DNA of 6,598 nt, taken from Dehalococcoidia bacterium. Lineage in GTDB: Bacteria; Chloroflexota; Dehalococcoidia; Dehalococcoidales; G020351185. Location: contig DAOVXW010000034.1 in NCBI GenBank assembly GCA_030635945.1, positions 1 through 6,598 of the forward strand, in the 5' to 3' direction. The position numbers and the translations under genes were made by a program. The notes under the pieces were generated by a model. That model had not been told where the DNA came from, made no database searches, and worked only from the letters and a program-made list of their open reading frames with translations. This document shows positions 1 to 5,632 of this stretch, piece after piece; the stretch's first letter is position 1; every line of letters starts with the position of its first letter.

Positions 1-2
1 AT

Positions 3-692
3 GATAAGGGTAAGCGGCTGACACCGGACGCCCGGAAACGCCTGAGAACCATATTTGAGGCTAACGAGCTTGGAGCCGGCTTCAATATCGCTATGAAAGA
101 CCTGGAGATCCGGGGCGCCGGTAACCTGCTGGGCACCAGGCAGAGCGGGCACATAACCGCCGTCGGTTTTAACCTGTACACTCGCCTGCTGGGAGAGGCG
201 GTAGAAGAGGTAAGGGCAGAGCAGGCGGGCAAGCCCGTAGATAAGGCGAAGCGACTCCCCCAGCCCACCGTCGCCCTGCCCCTACCAGCCTATATCCCCG
301 ATGATTATGTTTCTGATGTAAATACCCGTTTGAGGCTCTATCACCGGCTGGCGGAGGTCAAGAATGAAGAACAGATTGAGGTATTGAGATATGATTTTAA
401 AGACAGGTTTGGTGAGTTGCCGCCGGAGGTGGAGAACCTGCTCTATGCCGTCAGGATCAAGCTGCTGGCGGCTAAAGCGGGCATAGAATCCATATCCACG
501 GAGGATAATAATATTGTGCTGCGGCTGTTTTCCGGTATGCGTTTTGATAAAAAGAAACTGGAGCTGGTTTTAAGGGATGGCGTAAAGTTTGGCTTAATCC
601 AGCTAAGGCTGGACTATAAAAGACTGGGTAACAAATGGCAGGAGATACTGGAGGAGGTATTAGGGGTAATTTGTTATAAGAATGGGGTATGA
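3..692 (+). CDS. mfd: Transcription-repair coupling factor Mfd, C-terminal part (5' end outside window)
   Basis: Mfd is a cytoplasmic ATP-dependent DNA translocase that displaces RNA polymerase stalled at DNA lesions and recruits UvrA for nucleotide excision repair. The frame is open from position 3, so 229 C-terminal residues of a protein usually about 1,100-1,200 residues long are visible. Near the start is the block GAGFNIAMKDLEIRGAGNLLG (visible residues about 25-45), which belongs to the RecG/Mfd-type translocation region that follows helicase motif VI. From about residue 95 comes the TRCF C-terminal domain (D7), recognised by YIPDDYV, the pattern RLRLYHRLAEV and DRFGELPPEVENL. In the family this domain regulates UvrA access. 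An ATG at 93 lies inside the conserved translocase block and is not the start. The gene ends with TGA at 690-692, which also forms part of the next promoter. The helicase motifs lie upstream of the window. Identification is secure. Confidence 0.96.
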   Translation, partial: DKGKRLTPDARKRLRTIFEANELGAGFNIAMKDLEIRGAGNLLGTRQSGHITAVGFNLYTRLLGEAVEEVRAEQAGKPVDKAKRLPQPTVALPLPAYIPDDYVSDVNTRLRLYHRLAEVKNEEQIEVLRYDFKDRFGELPPEVENLLYAVRIKLLAAKAGIESISTEDNNIVLRLFSGMRFDKKKLELVLRDGVKFGLIQLRLDYKRLGNKWQEILEEVLGVICYKNGV

Positions 693-698
693 TATAAT
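671..698 (+). promoter_or_regulatory. Predicted sigma70-type promoter for the radical SAM gene, extended -10
   Basis: TTGTTA at 671-676 (4 of 6 matches to TTGACA), a 16-bp spacer, and TATAAT at 693-698 preceded by TG plus one base at 690-692, which makes a perfect extended -10. The expected transcription start is near 705, leaving a leader of about 25 nt that contains the ribosome binding site at 718-723. The -10 overlaps the mfd stop codon. This is a sequence match only and has not been shown to be active. Confidence 0.6.
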
Positions 699-717
699 TG
701 TATATAACACACCTGGC

Positions 718-723
718 AGGAGA
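718..723 (+). promoter_or_regulatory. Ribosome binding site deciding a TTG start at 731
   Basis: AGGAGA lies 7 nt before the TTG at 731. The alternative upstream TTG at 698 has no comparable site and falls on the predicted -10 element, so the 731 start is preferred. Confidence 0.7.
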
Positions 724-730
724 ACCCGCT

Positions 731-2269
731 TTGAAAATACTGATGGTCTATCCAGGTTATCCGGATAGTTTCTGGAGCTTCAGGCATGCCCTCAAGTTTA
801 TCAACAAGAAGGCGTCCTTTCCGCCGCTGGGCTTGCTGACAATAGCCGCGATGCTGCCTGATGACTGGCAGTTAAAGCTAGTCAATATGAATGTCAGGGG
901 CTTAAAGAACAGAGACATCAAATGGGCAGACTATGTTTTCATAAGCGCCATGATTACGCAGCGCAGTTCAGCCAGGGAGGTTATTGCCCACTGTAATAAA
1001 CTCGGGGTTAAGGTTGTTGCCGGTGGGCCCCTGTTCACCACCGAATATGAAGAATTTAGCGGCGTAGAGCACTTTATACTTGATGAGGCTGAAGTTACGC
1101 TGCCGCCTTTCCTCGCTGATTTAAAAACGGGAAATGCCCGGCTTATCTATACATCAAAAGAAAGGCCGGATATAACAAAAACCCCCATACCTAAATGGTC
1201 ACTCATCAATATGAAACACTACTCTTCGATGAACGTTCAGTATTCGCGAGGGTGCCCTTATGACTGCGAGTTCTGCGATATCGTAGTCCTCAACGGGCAT
1301 AAACCGCGGACAAAGGATAAAAACCAGATACTGGCTGAGCTTGAAGCGCTCTACCAACATGGATGGCGGTCCGGTGTCTTTGTGGTTGATGATAATTTTA
1401 TCGGCAACAAGAAAAAGCTGAAAAAGGAAATACTGCCGGCAATAAGTGGCTGGATGCAGAAAAGGAAATACCCCTTTGCCTTGCTGACAGAAACATCTAT
1501 AAACCTGGCTGACGACGAAGAGCTGATGCGGCTGATGGAGGACGCCGGTTTTGATACGGTCTTCATCGGTGTGGAAAGCCCCAATGAGGAAAGCCTGGCT
1601 GAGTGCGACAAGCACCAAAACGAAAGGCGTGACCTGATAGCCGCCGTCAAAAAGATACAGAATTATGGCATTCAGGTGCAGGGAGGATTTATCGTCGGTT
1701 TTGATAGCGACCCGCTCTCCATCTTCAAGAGCCAGATAAGCTTCATTCAGAAAAGCGGCATTGTTACCGCAATGGTCGGATTACTTAACGCTCCCCGCGG
1801 CACCAGATTATATAAGCGCTTGAAAAAAGAACACCGCTTGCTGGAAAAATTCTCCGGTGATAATACAGATTGCTCGATAAACTTCATTCCCAAGATGAAA
1901 TACGAAACCCTGGTCAACGGCTATAAACATATCCTGAAGACAATTTATTCCCCCAGGCAGTATTATGAGCGCGTAAGAACCTGCCTGAAGGAATACAGGC
2001 CTAAAAAGAAGAAGGGCTTGTCACGGTTGAGGTTTTATCATTTAATAGCTTTTGTAAAATCCATATGGTTTCTGGGTATCTGGGGAAAGGGCAAAATATA
2101 CTTCTGGAAGCTCATGATCTCTACCCTGTTCCGGCAACCCCGCTTATTGCCCCTGGCAATAACCTTGTCTGTCTATGGTTTTCACTTCAGAAAAGTTGCC
2201 GAAAAGTGTATTCGTCTGCCGGTCGCCAGTATGGCTGCAATCGGTGAAGCCGGCAAAACAGTTAATTAG
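731..2269 (+). CDS. B12-binding-domain radical SAM protein, DUF4070/HpnP-like family
   Basis: A 512-residue cytoplasmic protein of the cobalamin-binding radical SAM group. Residues about 2-130 resemble a Rossmann-like B12-binding domain (KILMVYPGYP, FPPLGLLTIAAMLP, VVAGGPLF). The canonical base-off signature DxHxxG is absent, so any cobalamin would be bound without a histidine ligand. The radical SAM core follows: SRGCPYDCEFC puts the CX3CX2C [4Fe-4S] ligands at C175, C179 and C182. It continues with VDDNFIGN, TETSINLADD, GFDTVFIGVESP and QGGFIVGFDSD. The DUF4070-type C-terminal region ends in a basic, aromatic, amphipathic tail (residues about 430-512), which I read as part of this family rather than as membrane spans. 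Length and pattern recall the hopanoid C-2 methylase HpnP, but the motifs differ enough that the substrate is unknown. No hopanoid gene is visible here. The start is TTG with its own promoter and ribosome binding site. The family is clear; the reaction is not. Confidence 0.88.
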   Translation: MKILMVYPGYPDSFWSFRHALKFINKKASFPPLGLLTIAAMLPDDWQLKLVNMNVRGLKNRDIKWADYVFISAMITQRSSAREVIAHCNKLGVKVVAGGPLFTTEYEEFSGVEHFILDEAEVTLPPFLADLKTGNARLIYTSKERPDITKTPIPKWSLINMKHYSSMNVQYSRGCPYDCEFCDIVVLNGHKPRTKDKNQILAELEALYQHGWRSGVFVVDDNFIGNKKKLKKEILPAISGWMQKRKYPFALLTETSINLADDEELMRLMEDAGFDTVFIGVESPNEESLAECDKHQNERRDLIAAVKKIQNYGIQVQGGFIVGFDSDPLSIFKSQISFIQKSGIVTAMVGLLNAPRGTRLYKRLKKEHRLLEKFSGDNTDCSINFIPKMKYETLVNGYKHILKTIYSPRQYYERVRTCLKEYRPKKKKGLSRLRFYHLIAFVKSIWFLGIWGKGKIYFWKLMISTLFRQPRLLPLAITLSVYGFHFRKVAEKCIRLPVASMAAIGEAGKTVN

Positions 2270-2284
2270 CTATCCAGGTACCAG

Positions 2285-2326
2285 GCGGCAAACAACAAAC
2301 TTGTGTAATGCCGCAGTTTGTTTTAT
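2285..2326. terminator. Possible bidirectional terminator at the convergent junction
   Basis: The 57-bp gap between the radical SAM stop and the acpP stop holds two overlapping inverted repeats. GCGGCA (2285-2290) pairs with TGCCGC (2309-2314). AACAAACT (2294-2301) pairs perfectly with AGTTTGTT (2315-2322). On the plus strand the second stem runs into a short T-rich end (TTTTAT). On the minus strand it is followed by GTTTG. Both convergent transcripts need an end here, which supports termination, but the U-tracts are short and interrupted. Confidence 0.45.
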
Positions 2327-2647
2327 CTATTTATTATCTTCCTTTGCGGTATCTTTTGGAGTATCCTTTTTAGTGCTCTGCGGAACATCTTTATCTATGA
2401 TGCCTGCATCCTTCAGGTAATCGAGAGCGTCCTGAACGGTTGTTATCTTTTCAGCATCCTCATCGGGGATTTTAATCTTCTGTGTTTCGGTGCTGAACTC
2501 CTCTTCTATAGACATTATCAGTTCTACGAGGTCAAGGGAATCGGCACCTAAATCATTAGTGAATTTAGCTGTTGGAATTACTTCGTTTTCATCGACTCCC
2601 AGTTGTTCAACGACTATACTTTTAAGTCGCTCGGAAATGGTTGCCAT
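2327..2647 (-). CDS. acpP: Acyl carrier protein AcpP with internal insertion and charged C-terminal tail
   Basis: AcpP carries growing acyl chains on a 4'-phosphopantetheine arm during type II fatty acid synthesis. [11 protein letters not shown] marks the start of helix II, with the prosthetic group expected on Ser37, added by a holo-ACP synthase not seen here. [11 protein letters not shown] (residues 68-78) matches the helix IV end of ordinary ACPs. At 106 residues it is longer than the usual 77-80, for two reasons. About five extra residues (TQKIK, around 55-59) lie between EEEF and IPDE. A hydrophilic, Lys/Asp/Thr-rich tail of about 22 residues follows GII. The start ATG is preceded by GGAGGT with a 5-nt spacer. 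The gene is last in the fab operon, 17 nt after nusB, and converges on the radical SAM gene. The identity is firm; the roles of the insertion and tail are unknown. Confidence 0.95.
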   Translation of the reverse strand: MATISERLKSIVVEQLGVDENEVIPTAKFTNDLGADSLDLVELIMSIEEEFSTETQKIKIPDEDAEKITTVQDALDYLKDAGIIDKDVPQSTKKDTPKDTAKEDNK

Positions 2648-2664
2648 ATTCTACCTCCATTAGT

Positions 2665-3075
2665 CTATCTAGTAACAAGTGTGCTGACGGAGCTTAAAAC
2701 TCCGTTAACGAATCTTGCCGAACTATCACTACCGAATTTTTTTGCCAGCTCTACAGCTTCATTTATCGCTATGCTGATTGGCACCTTATTATCCATTAAA
2801 AGCTCAAATATTGCAAGCCTTAAAATATTGCGGTCAACCGCTGGCAGTTGGTCTACAGGCCAGGCAGGAGCAAATCGCTTTATATTTTCATCAATCTCCT
2901 GTTTGCTTTGAATAACGCCGCTCACCTGTTGGCGAACGAAGGCGTTGTTTTCTTCGGACAGTCTCTTTTCAGCCAGCAGGTGGTTGACGACATCATCCGA
3001 ATTATGTCCGGTGAAGTCAATTTCATATAACGCCTGGAATATTGTTGTTCTTGCTTTTCTTCTTGCCCCAGCCAT
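2665..3075 (-). CDS. nusB: Transcription antitermination factor NusB
   Basis: NusB, together with NusE (S10), binds boxA RNA and helps RNA polymerase read through rRNA operons. The 136-residue length is normal. The all-helical NusB fold is recognised by RRKARTTIFQALY at the N-terminus, DRNILRLAIFEL (about 81-92), INEAVELAKKFG (104-115) and RFVNGVL (121-127). The open frame extends upstream to 3207 into fabG, but the extra residues are unlike NusB. The ATG at 3075 has GAAAGG at 3088-3083 with a 7-nt spacer and gives the family's typical N-terminus, so it was chosen. The gene sits between fabG (59-nt gap) and acpP (17-nt gap), an unusual place for it. A predicted internal promoter lies in the gap before it, which would allow nusB-acpP expression independent of the upstream genes. 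Confidence 0.95.
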   Translation of the reverse strand: MAGARRKARTTIFQALYEIDFTGHNSDDVVNHLLAEKRLSEENNAFVRQQVSGVIQSKQEIDENIKRFAPAWPVDQLPAVDRNILRLAIFELLMDNKVPISIAINEAVELAKKFGSDSSARFVNGVLSSVSTLVTR

Positions 3076-3082
3076 AGATATA

Positions 3083-3088
3083 CCTTTC
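3083..3088 (-). promoter_or_regulatory. Ribosome binding site fixing the nusB start
   Basis: Minus-strand GAAAGG ends 7 nt before the ATG at 3075. It supports this start over the longer open frame that runs into fabG. Confidence 0.65.
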
Positions 3089-3096
3089 AAAACAGT

Positions 3097-3125
3097 ATTA
3101 TAACAGCCCTGGATTAAATTGTGGA
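3097..3125 (-). promoter_or_regulatory. Predicted internal promoter for nusB-acpP, extended -10
   Basis: On the minus strand, TATAAT at 3102-3097 is preceded by TGT, giving a perfect extended -10. TCCACA at 3125-3120 (4 of 6 matches to TTGACA) lies 17 bp upstream. The expected transcription start is near 3090, so the leader would be only about 15 nt and would begin at the ribosome binding site. It sits within the 59-nt fabG-nusB gap. Prediction from sequence only. Confidence 0.5.
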
Positions 3126-3134
3126 GTGTATCTG

Positions 3135-3869
3135 TTAGGTCATGCCGCCGTCGACGGTCAGTACCTGCCCGGTGATATAAGCGGCTTCTTCCGAAGCCAG
3201 GAAGCAAACGGTTGCCGCAACATCTTCAGGGGAGCCAAGGCGGCCGGACGGGATGCGTGAAATAAGTTCCTGCCGCTGGTTTTCGGGCAGCTTCTGCGTC
3301 ATATCGGTGTCGATAAAGCCGGGGGCGATGGCATTAGCGGTAACACCCCTGGAGGCTACTTCCCTGGAGATTGAGCGGGTAAAACCGATGATGCCGGCTT
3401 TGGCTGAAGCATAGTTTGCCTGCCCCGCATTGCCTATCAGCCCGACTATACTGGAAATGTTTATAATCCTGCCCCAGCGTTGTTTTATCATCGGTCTCAA
3501 TATGGCTCTCGTACACAGAAAAACGCTTTTCAGGTCTATATTGATTACACTGTCCCAGTCTTCGTCAGACATTCTTACCAAGAGCTGGTCACGGTTAATA
3601 CCTGCATTGTTTACAAGGATATCAATCCTGCCATAGGCCGCCGTGGCTGCTTCTACAAGATTGGCGACATCGGGGGTTGAGCTGATATCAGCCATAACCG
3701 CATGGCTGTGTTTACCCATAGCCTTTATTTCCCGGGCTACTTCCTCAGCTGCTTTATCTATATCATTAACCACCACGCTTGCTCCGGCCTCAGCCAGTTT
3801 AAGAGCAATGGCTTTCCCTATACCGCGTCCACTGCCGGTAACTATAGCAACCCTGTCTGTAAGATTCAT
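3135..3869 (-). CDS. fabG: 3-oxoacyl-[acyl-carrier-protein] reductase FabG
   Basis: FabG reduces beta-ketoacyl-ACP to (R)-3-hydroxyacyl-ACP with NADPH, the first reduction of each elongation cycle. This 244-residue classical short-chain dehydrogenase has the usual length. It shows the nucleotide-binding TGSGRGIG (11-18), NNAG (87-90), catalytic Ser140 in NISSIVG, and Tyr153 and Lys157 in YASAK. The end, ITGQVLTVDGGMT, is typical of FabG. The fourth catalytic residue, normally Asn in the NL.SVF segment, reads Asp112 here (NIDLKSVF). The open frame reaches ATG at 3914, overlapping fabD by 8 bp. The ATG at 3869 is preferred because it has a strong AGGGGG site and gives the normal N-terminus. Placement between fabD and acpP supports a role in fatty acid synthesis rather than another dehydrogenase function. 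Confidence 0.95.
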   Translation of the reverse strand: MNLTDRVAIVTGSGRGIGKAIALKLAEAGASVVVNDIDKAAEEVAREIKAMGKHSHAVMADISSTPDVANLVEAATAAYGRIDILVNNAGINRDQLLVRMSDEDWDSVINIDLKSVFLCTRAILRPMIKQRWGRIINISSIVGLIGNAGQANYASAKAGIIGFTRSISREVASRGVTANAIAPGFIDTDMTQKLPENQRQELISRIPSGRLGSPEDVAATVCFLASEEAAYITGQVLTVDGGMT

Positions 3870-3876
3870 ATAAATA

Positions 3877-3882
3877 CCCCCT
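3877..3882 (-). promoter_or_regulatory. Ribosome binding site fixing the fabG start
   Basis: Minus-strand AGGGGG lies 7 nt before the ATG at 3869. It decides between this start and the upstream ATG at 3914, which would add 15 residues unlike FabG. Confidence 0.65.
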
Positions 3883-3906
3883 GTATAACTTAAAAAATTA
3901 TAGACT

Positions 3907-4854
3907 TCAATCAAGGAAATTGCTTATTTTTGCAATGGATTCAATATCACATATGTTTATTGTCTTAACATCTTTATTAATACGTTTGATTAAACCGCTG
4001 AGAACCTTGCCCGGTCCTATCTCAATGAAGGTGGATACGCCGCTGTTAATCATATATTCTATGCTGCGTTGCCAAAGCACGCTGTTGCATAACTGGCTAA
4101 GCAGCTCTTCCTTTACCATTTCGACAGTCGTAATCTCGCTGGCTGTTGTATTAGCTATTATGGGAACTTGTGGCGCAGCAAAGGAAATGGTGGCTATAAT
4201 TTCCGCCAGGCTATCTGCTGCCGGTTGCATATAATGAGTATGAAAAGCTCCACTTACTTGCAACGGCATGACGCGGCGAGCTCCTTTATCTTCGGCTAGC
4301 TTCACTGCTCTGTTCAGGCTATCTTTATCACCGCTGATTACAAGCTGACCGGGGCAGTTGAAATTGGCTATTTTAGTACCGCTCCGGGTGCATATATCAG
4401 CCAGTGACGCTTCATCCAGCCCGATTATCGCTGCCATCCCCCCGGGATTTTCCAATCCTGCCTGGTGCATCAGGCGGCCTCGTTCGCGGGTAAGGTAAAT
4501 GGTAGTGGCAAAGTCTACTACCCCGGCGGCAGCCAGTGCCGTGTATTCACCCAGGCTGTGGCCCGCAACGAAAGCTGGGGCGAGCAGGTTTTTGCTGCCA
4601 TCTGAATTGCGGATAGCGGACAGCAAAGCGAGACTGATGGTGACTATTGCCGGCTGGGCGTTGATTGTCTGCCGAAGTTCGTCATCGGAGCCATTAAAAC
4701 ATAGTTGCGATAACGGAAAACCGAGTGCTTCATCGGCCTTCTTGAAGACCGCCCTGGCTGAATCAGAGCTATCATAAAGATCGCGCCCCATACCCGCATA
4801 CTGGGCACCCTGCCCCGGGAAAATATAGGCTAACTTTGCCGCTTCAATCACCAT
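3907..4854 (-). CDS. fabD: Malonyl-CoA:ACP transacylase FabD
   Basis: FabD moves malonyl from CoA to the phosphopantetheine arm of ACP, supplying the extender unit for fatty acid synthesis. The protein has 315 residues, normal for the family (about 305-320). Visible motifs in order: FPGQGAQ (12-18), the nucleophile elbow GHSLGEY with catalytic Ser100, the RG.LM segment with substrate-binding Arg125, NCPGQLVISG (oxyanion-side Gln170), and SGAFHTHYM with catalytic His205. EIGPGKVLSGLIKR lies near the C-terminus. The ATG is preceded by AAGAGG with a 5-nt spacer. The gene sits 46 nt after rpmF and 37 nt before fabG, in the same order as the fabD-fabG-acpP core of many bacteria except that nusB intervenes before acpP. 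All catalytic residues are present. Confidence 0.96.
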   Translation of the reverse strand: MVIEAAKLAYIFPGQGAQYAGMGRDLYDSSDSARAVFKKADEALGFPLSQLCFNGSDDELRQTINAQPAIVTISLALLSAIRNSDGSKNLLAPAFVAGHSLGEYTALAAAGVVDFATTIYLTRERGRLMHQAGLENPGGMAAIIGLDEASLADICTRSGTKIANFNCPGQLVISGDKDSLNRAVKLAEDKGARRVMPLQVSGAFHTHYMQPAADSLAEIIATISFAAPQVPIIANTTASEITTVEMVKEELLSQLCNSVLWQRSIEYMINSGVSTFIEIGPGKVLSGLIKRINKDVKTINICDIESIAKISNFLD

Positions 4855-4874
4855 AAGTACCTCTTTTCTATATT

Positions 4875-4894
4875 AAAAAAGGTGCTTTCCAGCA
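4875..4894 (-). terminator. Weak hairpin plus T6 between rpmF and fabD, possible attenuator
   Basis: On the minus strand TGCT-GGAA-AGCA forms a 4-bp stem with a GNRA-type loop, followed by CC and six T residues. The stem is too short for efficient termination. At most it could trim expression between the ribosomal and lipid genes. Confidence 0.18.
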
Positions 4895-4900
4895 AGTAAA

Positions 4901-5101
4901 TTACTCCGCTTTCTTTTTTGGACCCTTGACTTCAACAACTTCCCTGCCGGCGTAGGTGCCACAAACAGGGCAGACTATATGCGGCAGTTTGGGACTGTTG
5001 CATTGCGAGCAATTGACGAGGGCCGGCGGTGTCAATTTATTATGGCTGCGTCTCTGCCCACGGCGAGCCTTGGTTATTTTTCGTTTCGGTAAAGCTCCCA
5101 T
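4901..5101 (-). CDS. rpmF: 50S ribosomal protein L32
   Basis: L32 is a small zinc-ribbon protein of the large ribosomal subunit. The 66 residues begin with MGALPKRKITKARRGQRRSH, the standard basic N-terminus. They then show CSQC (C31, C34) and CPVC (C44, C47), so this is the zinc-binding (C+) form with all four ligands. GTYAGREVV follows, as in most L32 proteins. The ATG has GGAG at 5110-5107 with a 5-nt spacer. The gene lies 35 nt after the DUF177 gene, a pairing conserved across many bacteria, and starts the link between ribosome and fatty acid genes in this operon. Confidence 0.97.
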   Translation of the reverse strand: MGALPKRKITKARRGQRRSHNKLTPPALVNCSQCNSPKLPHIVCPVCGTYAGREVVEVKGPKKKAE

Positions 5102-5136
5102 AATTACTCCATTCCAGTTTTATTCTATAAAAAGGT

Positions 5137-5553
5137 TTACAACCCGCTGCAATCCTGGCGGCACAGTGGTTTCATCGGCACCGACATAAGTGCATACTGG
5201 CGGATTGCTTCCGTTAAATCTATAACCTGATTGTCATCGATGGTAAACAGACTGGGTTCATCATGTGCCGGTGAAAAATCACCACCGACGATGTTGCCGG
5301 CAGGGAAGTATTCTTCATCAAAGTCCAACTTAAGGGGGCAGTCGAATACATCCAGACAACGGGCACAAGTAACTCCGACCGCAGTATCAAGTCTACCCCT
5401 GACGAGAATGCTCCTGTTGGTGCATGTCAGTTTGACATTACCATAAACCATACTACTACTGCTATTATCCATAATATTGACGGAATCGTTTATCAAATAA
5501 TCACGTTCCGAGCCAATCGGCTCCTTGAGCAACTGAGATACGTTTATCTGCAT
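5137..5553 (-). CDS. DUF177 (YceD-like) protein, short C-terminus
   Basis: DUF177/YceD proteins are usually encoded directly before rpmF and have been implicated in 23S rRNA accumulation; their biochemical activity is unsettled. This 138-residue protein shows the family's features: a beta-rich N-terminal half, CARCLDVF (C63, C66), a second half with FDEEYFP, then IDLTEAIRQYALMSVPMKPLC and a final CRQDCSGL (C131, C135). Most relatives continue with a CPxCG segment and further cysteines. Here TAA follows GL directly. No cysteine-pair remnant appears in any forward frame of the 35 nt before rpmF, so the loss looks like a real deletion rather than a simple frameshift. The ATG has GGTGGA a few bases upstream. 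It is the first gene of the operon behind the predicted promoter. The metal-binding capacity suggested by the cysteines is inference. Confidence 0.87.
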   Translation of the reverse strand: MQINVSQLLKEPIGSERDYLINDSVNIMDNSSSSMVYGNVKLTCTNRSILVRGRLDTAVGVTCARCLDVFDCPLKLDFDEEYFPAGNIVGGDFSPAHDEPSLFTIDDNQVIDLTEAIRQYALMSVPMKPLCRQDCSGL

Positions 5554-5590
5554 TATAATCCACCCGACCCATACCGTAACCGAACCCTAT

Positions 5591-5620
5591 ATTATACCCA
5601 TAGCCAGGTGCTTACCGCAA
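5591..5620 (-). promoter_or_regulatory. Predicted main promoter of the DUF177-rpmF-fabD-fabG-nusB-acpP operon
   Basis: Minus-strand TATAAT at 5596-5591 is a perfect -10. TTGCGG at 5620-5615 (TTG conserved, 3 of 6 matches) lies 18 bp upstream. The predicted start near 5584 gives a leader of about 30 nt that is rich in GG runs and carries the ribosome binding site. It is the best promoter match in the 134-bp gap before the operon. Confidence 0.55.
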
Positions 5621-5632
5621 ACTCGGGAAGCA

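Noticed and set aside
1199..1650. Two overlapping long open frames antisense to the radical SAM gene
   Set aside because: They lie wholly inside a well-conserved gene on the other strand, show no family motif and have no ribosome binding site worth noting. They are shadows of its codon use.
2065..2551. Plus-strand open frames across the radical SAM 3' end and through acpP
   Set aside because: They overlap the clear radical SAM and acpP genes in other frames and have no recognisable features.
3870..3914. Upstream ATG at 3914 as the fabG start, giving overlap with fabD
   Set aside because: The added 15 residues are unlike any FabG and the internal ATG at 3869 has a much better ribosome binding site.
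3870..3925. TATAAT on the minus strand (3902-3897) in the fabD-fabG gap as a promoter
   Set aside because: There is no TG extension and the hexamer at 17 bp spacing (AAGCAA) is a poor -35. It is AT-rich spacer by chance as far as can be judged.
5551..5556. A second TATAAT overlapping the DUF177 start codon on the minus strand
   Set aside because: Transcription from it would start inside the gene and leave no leader or ribosome binding site.
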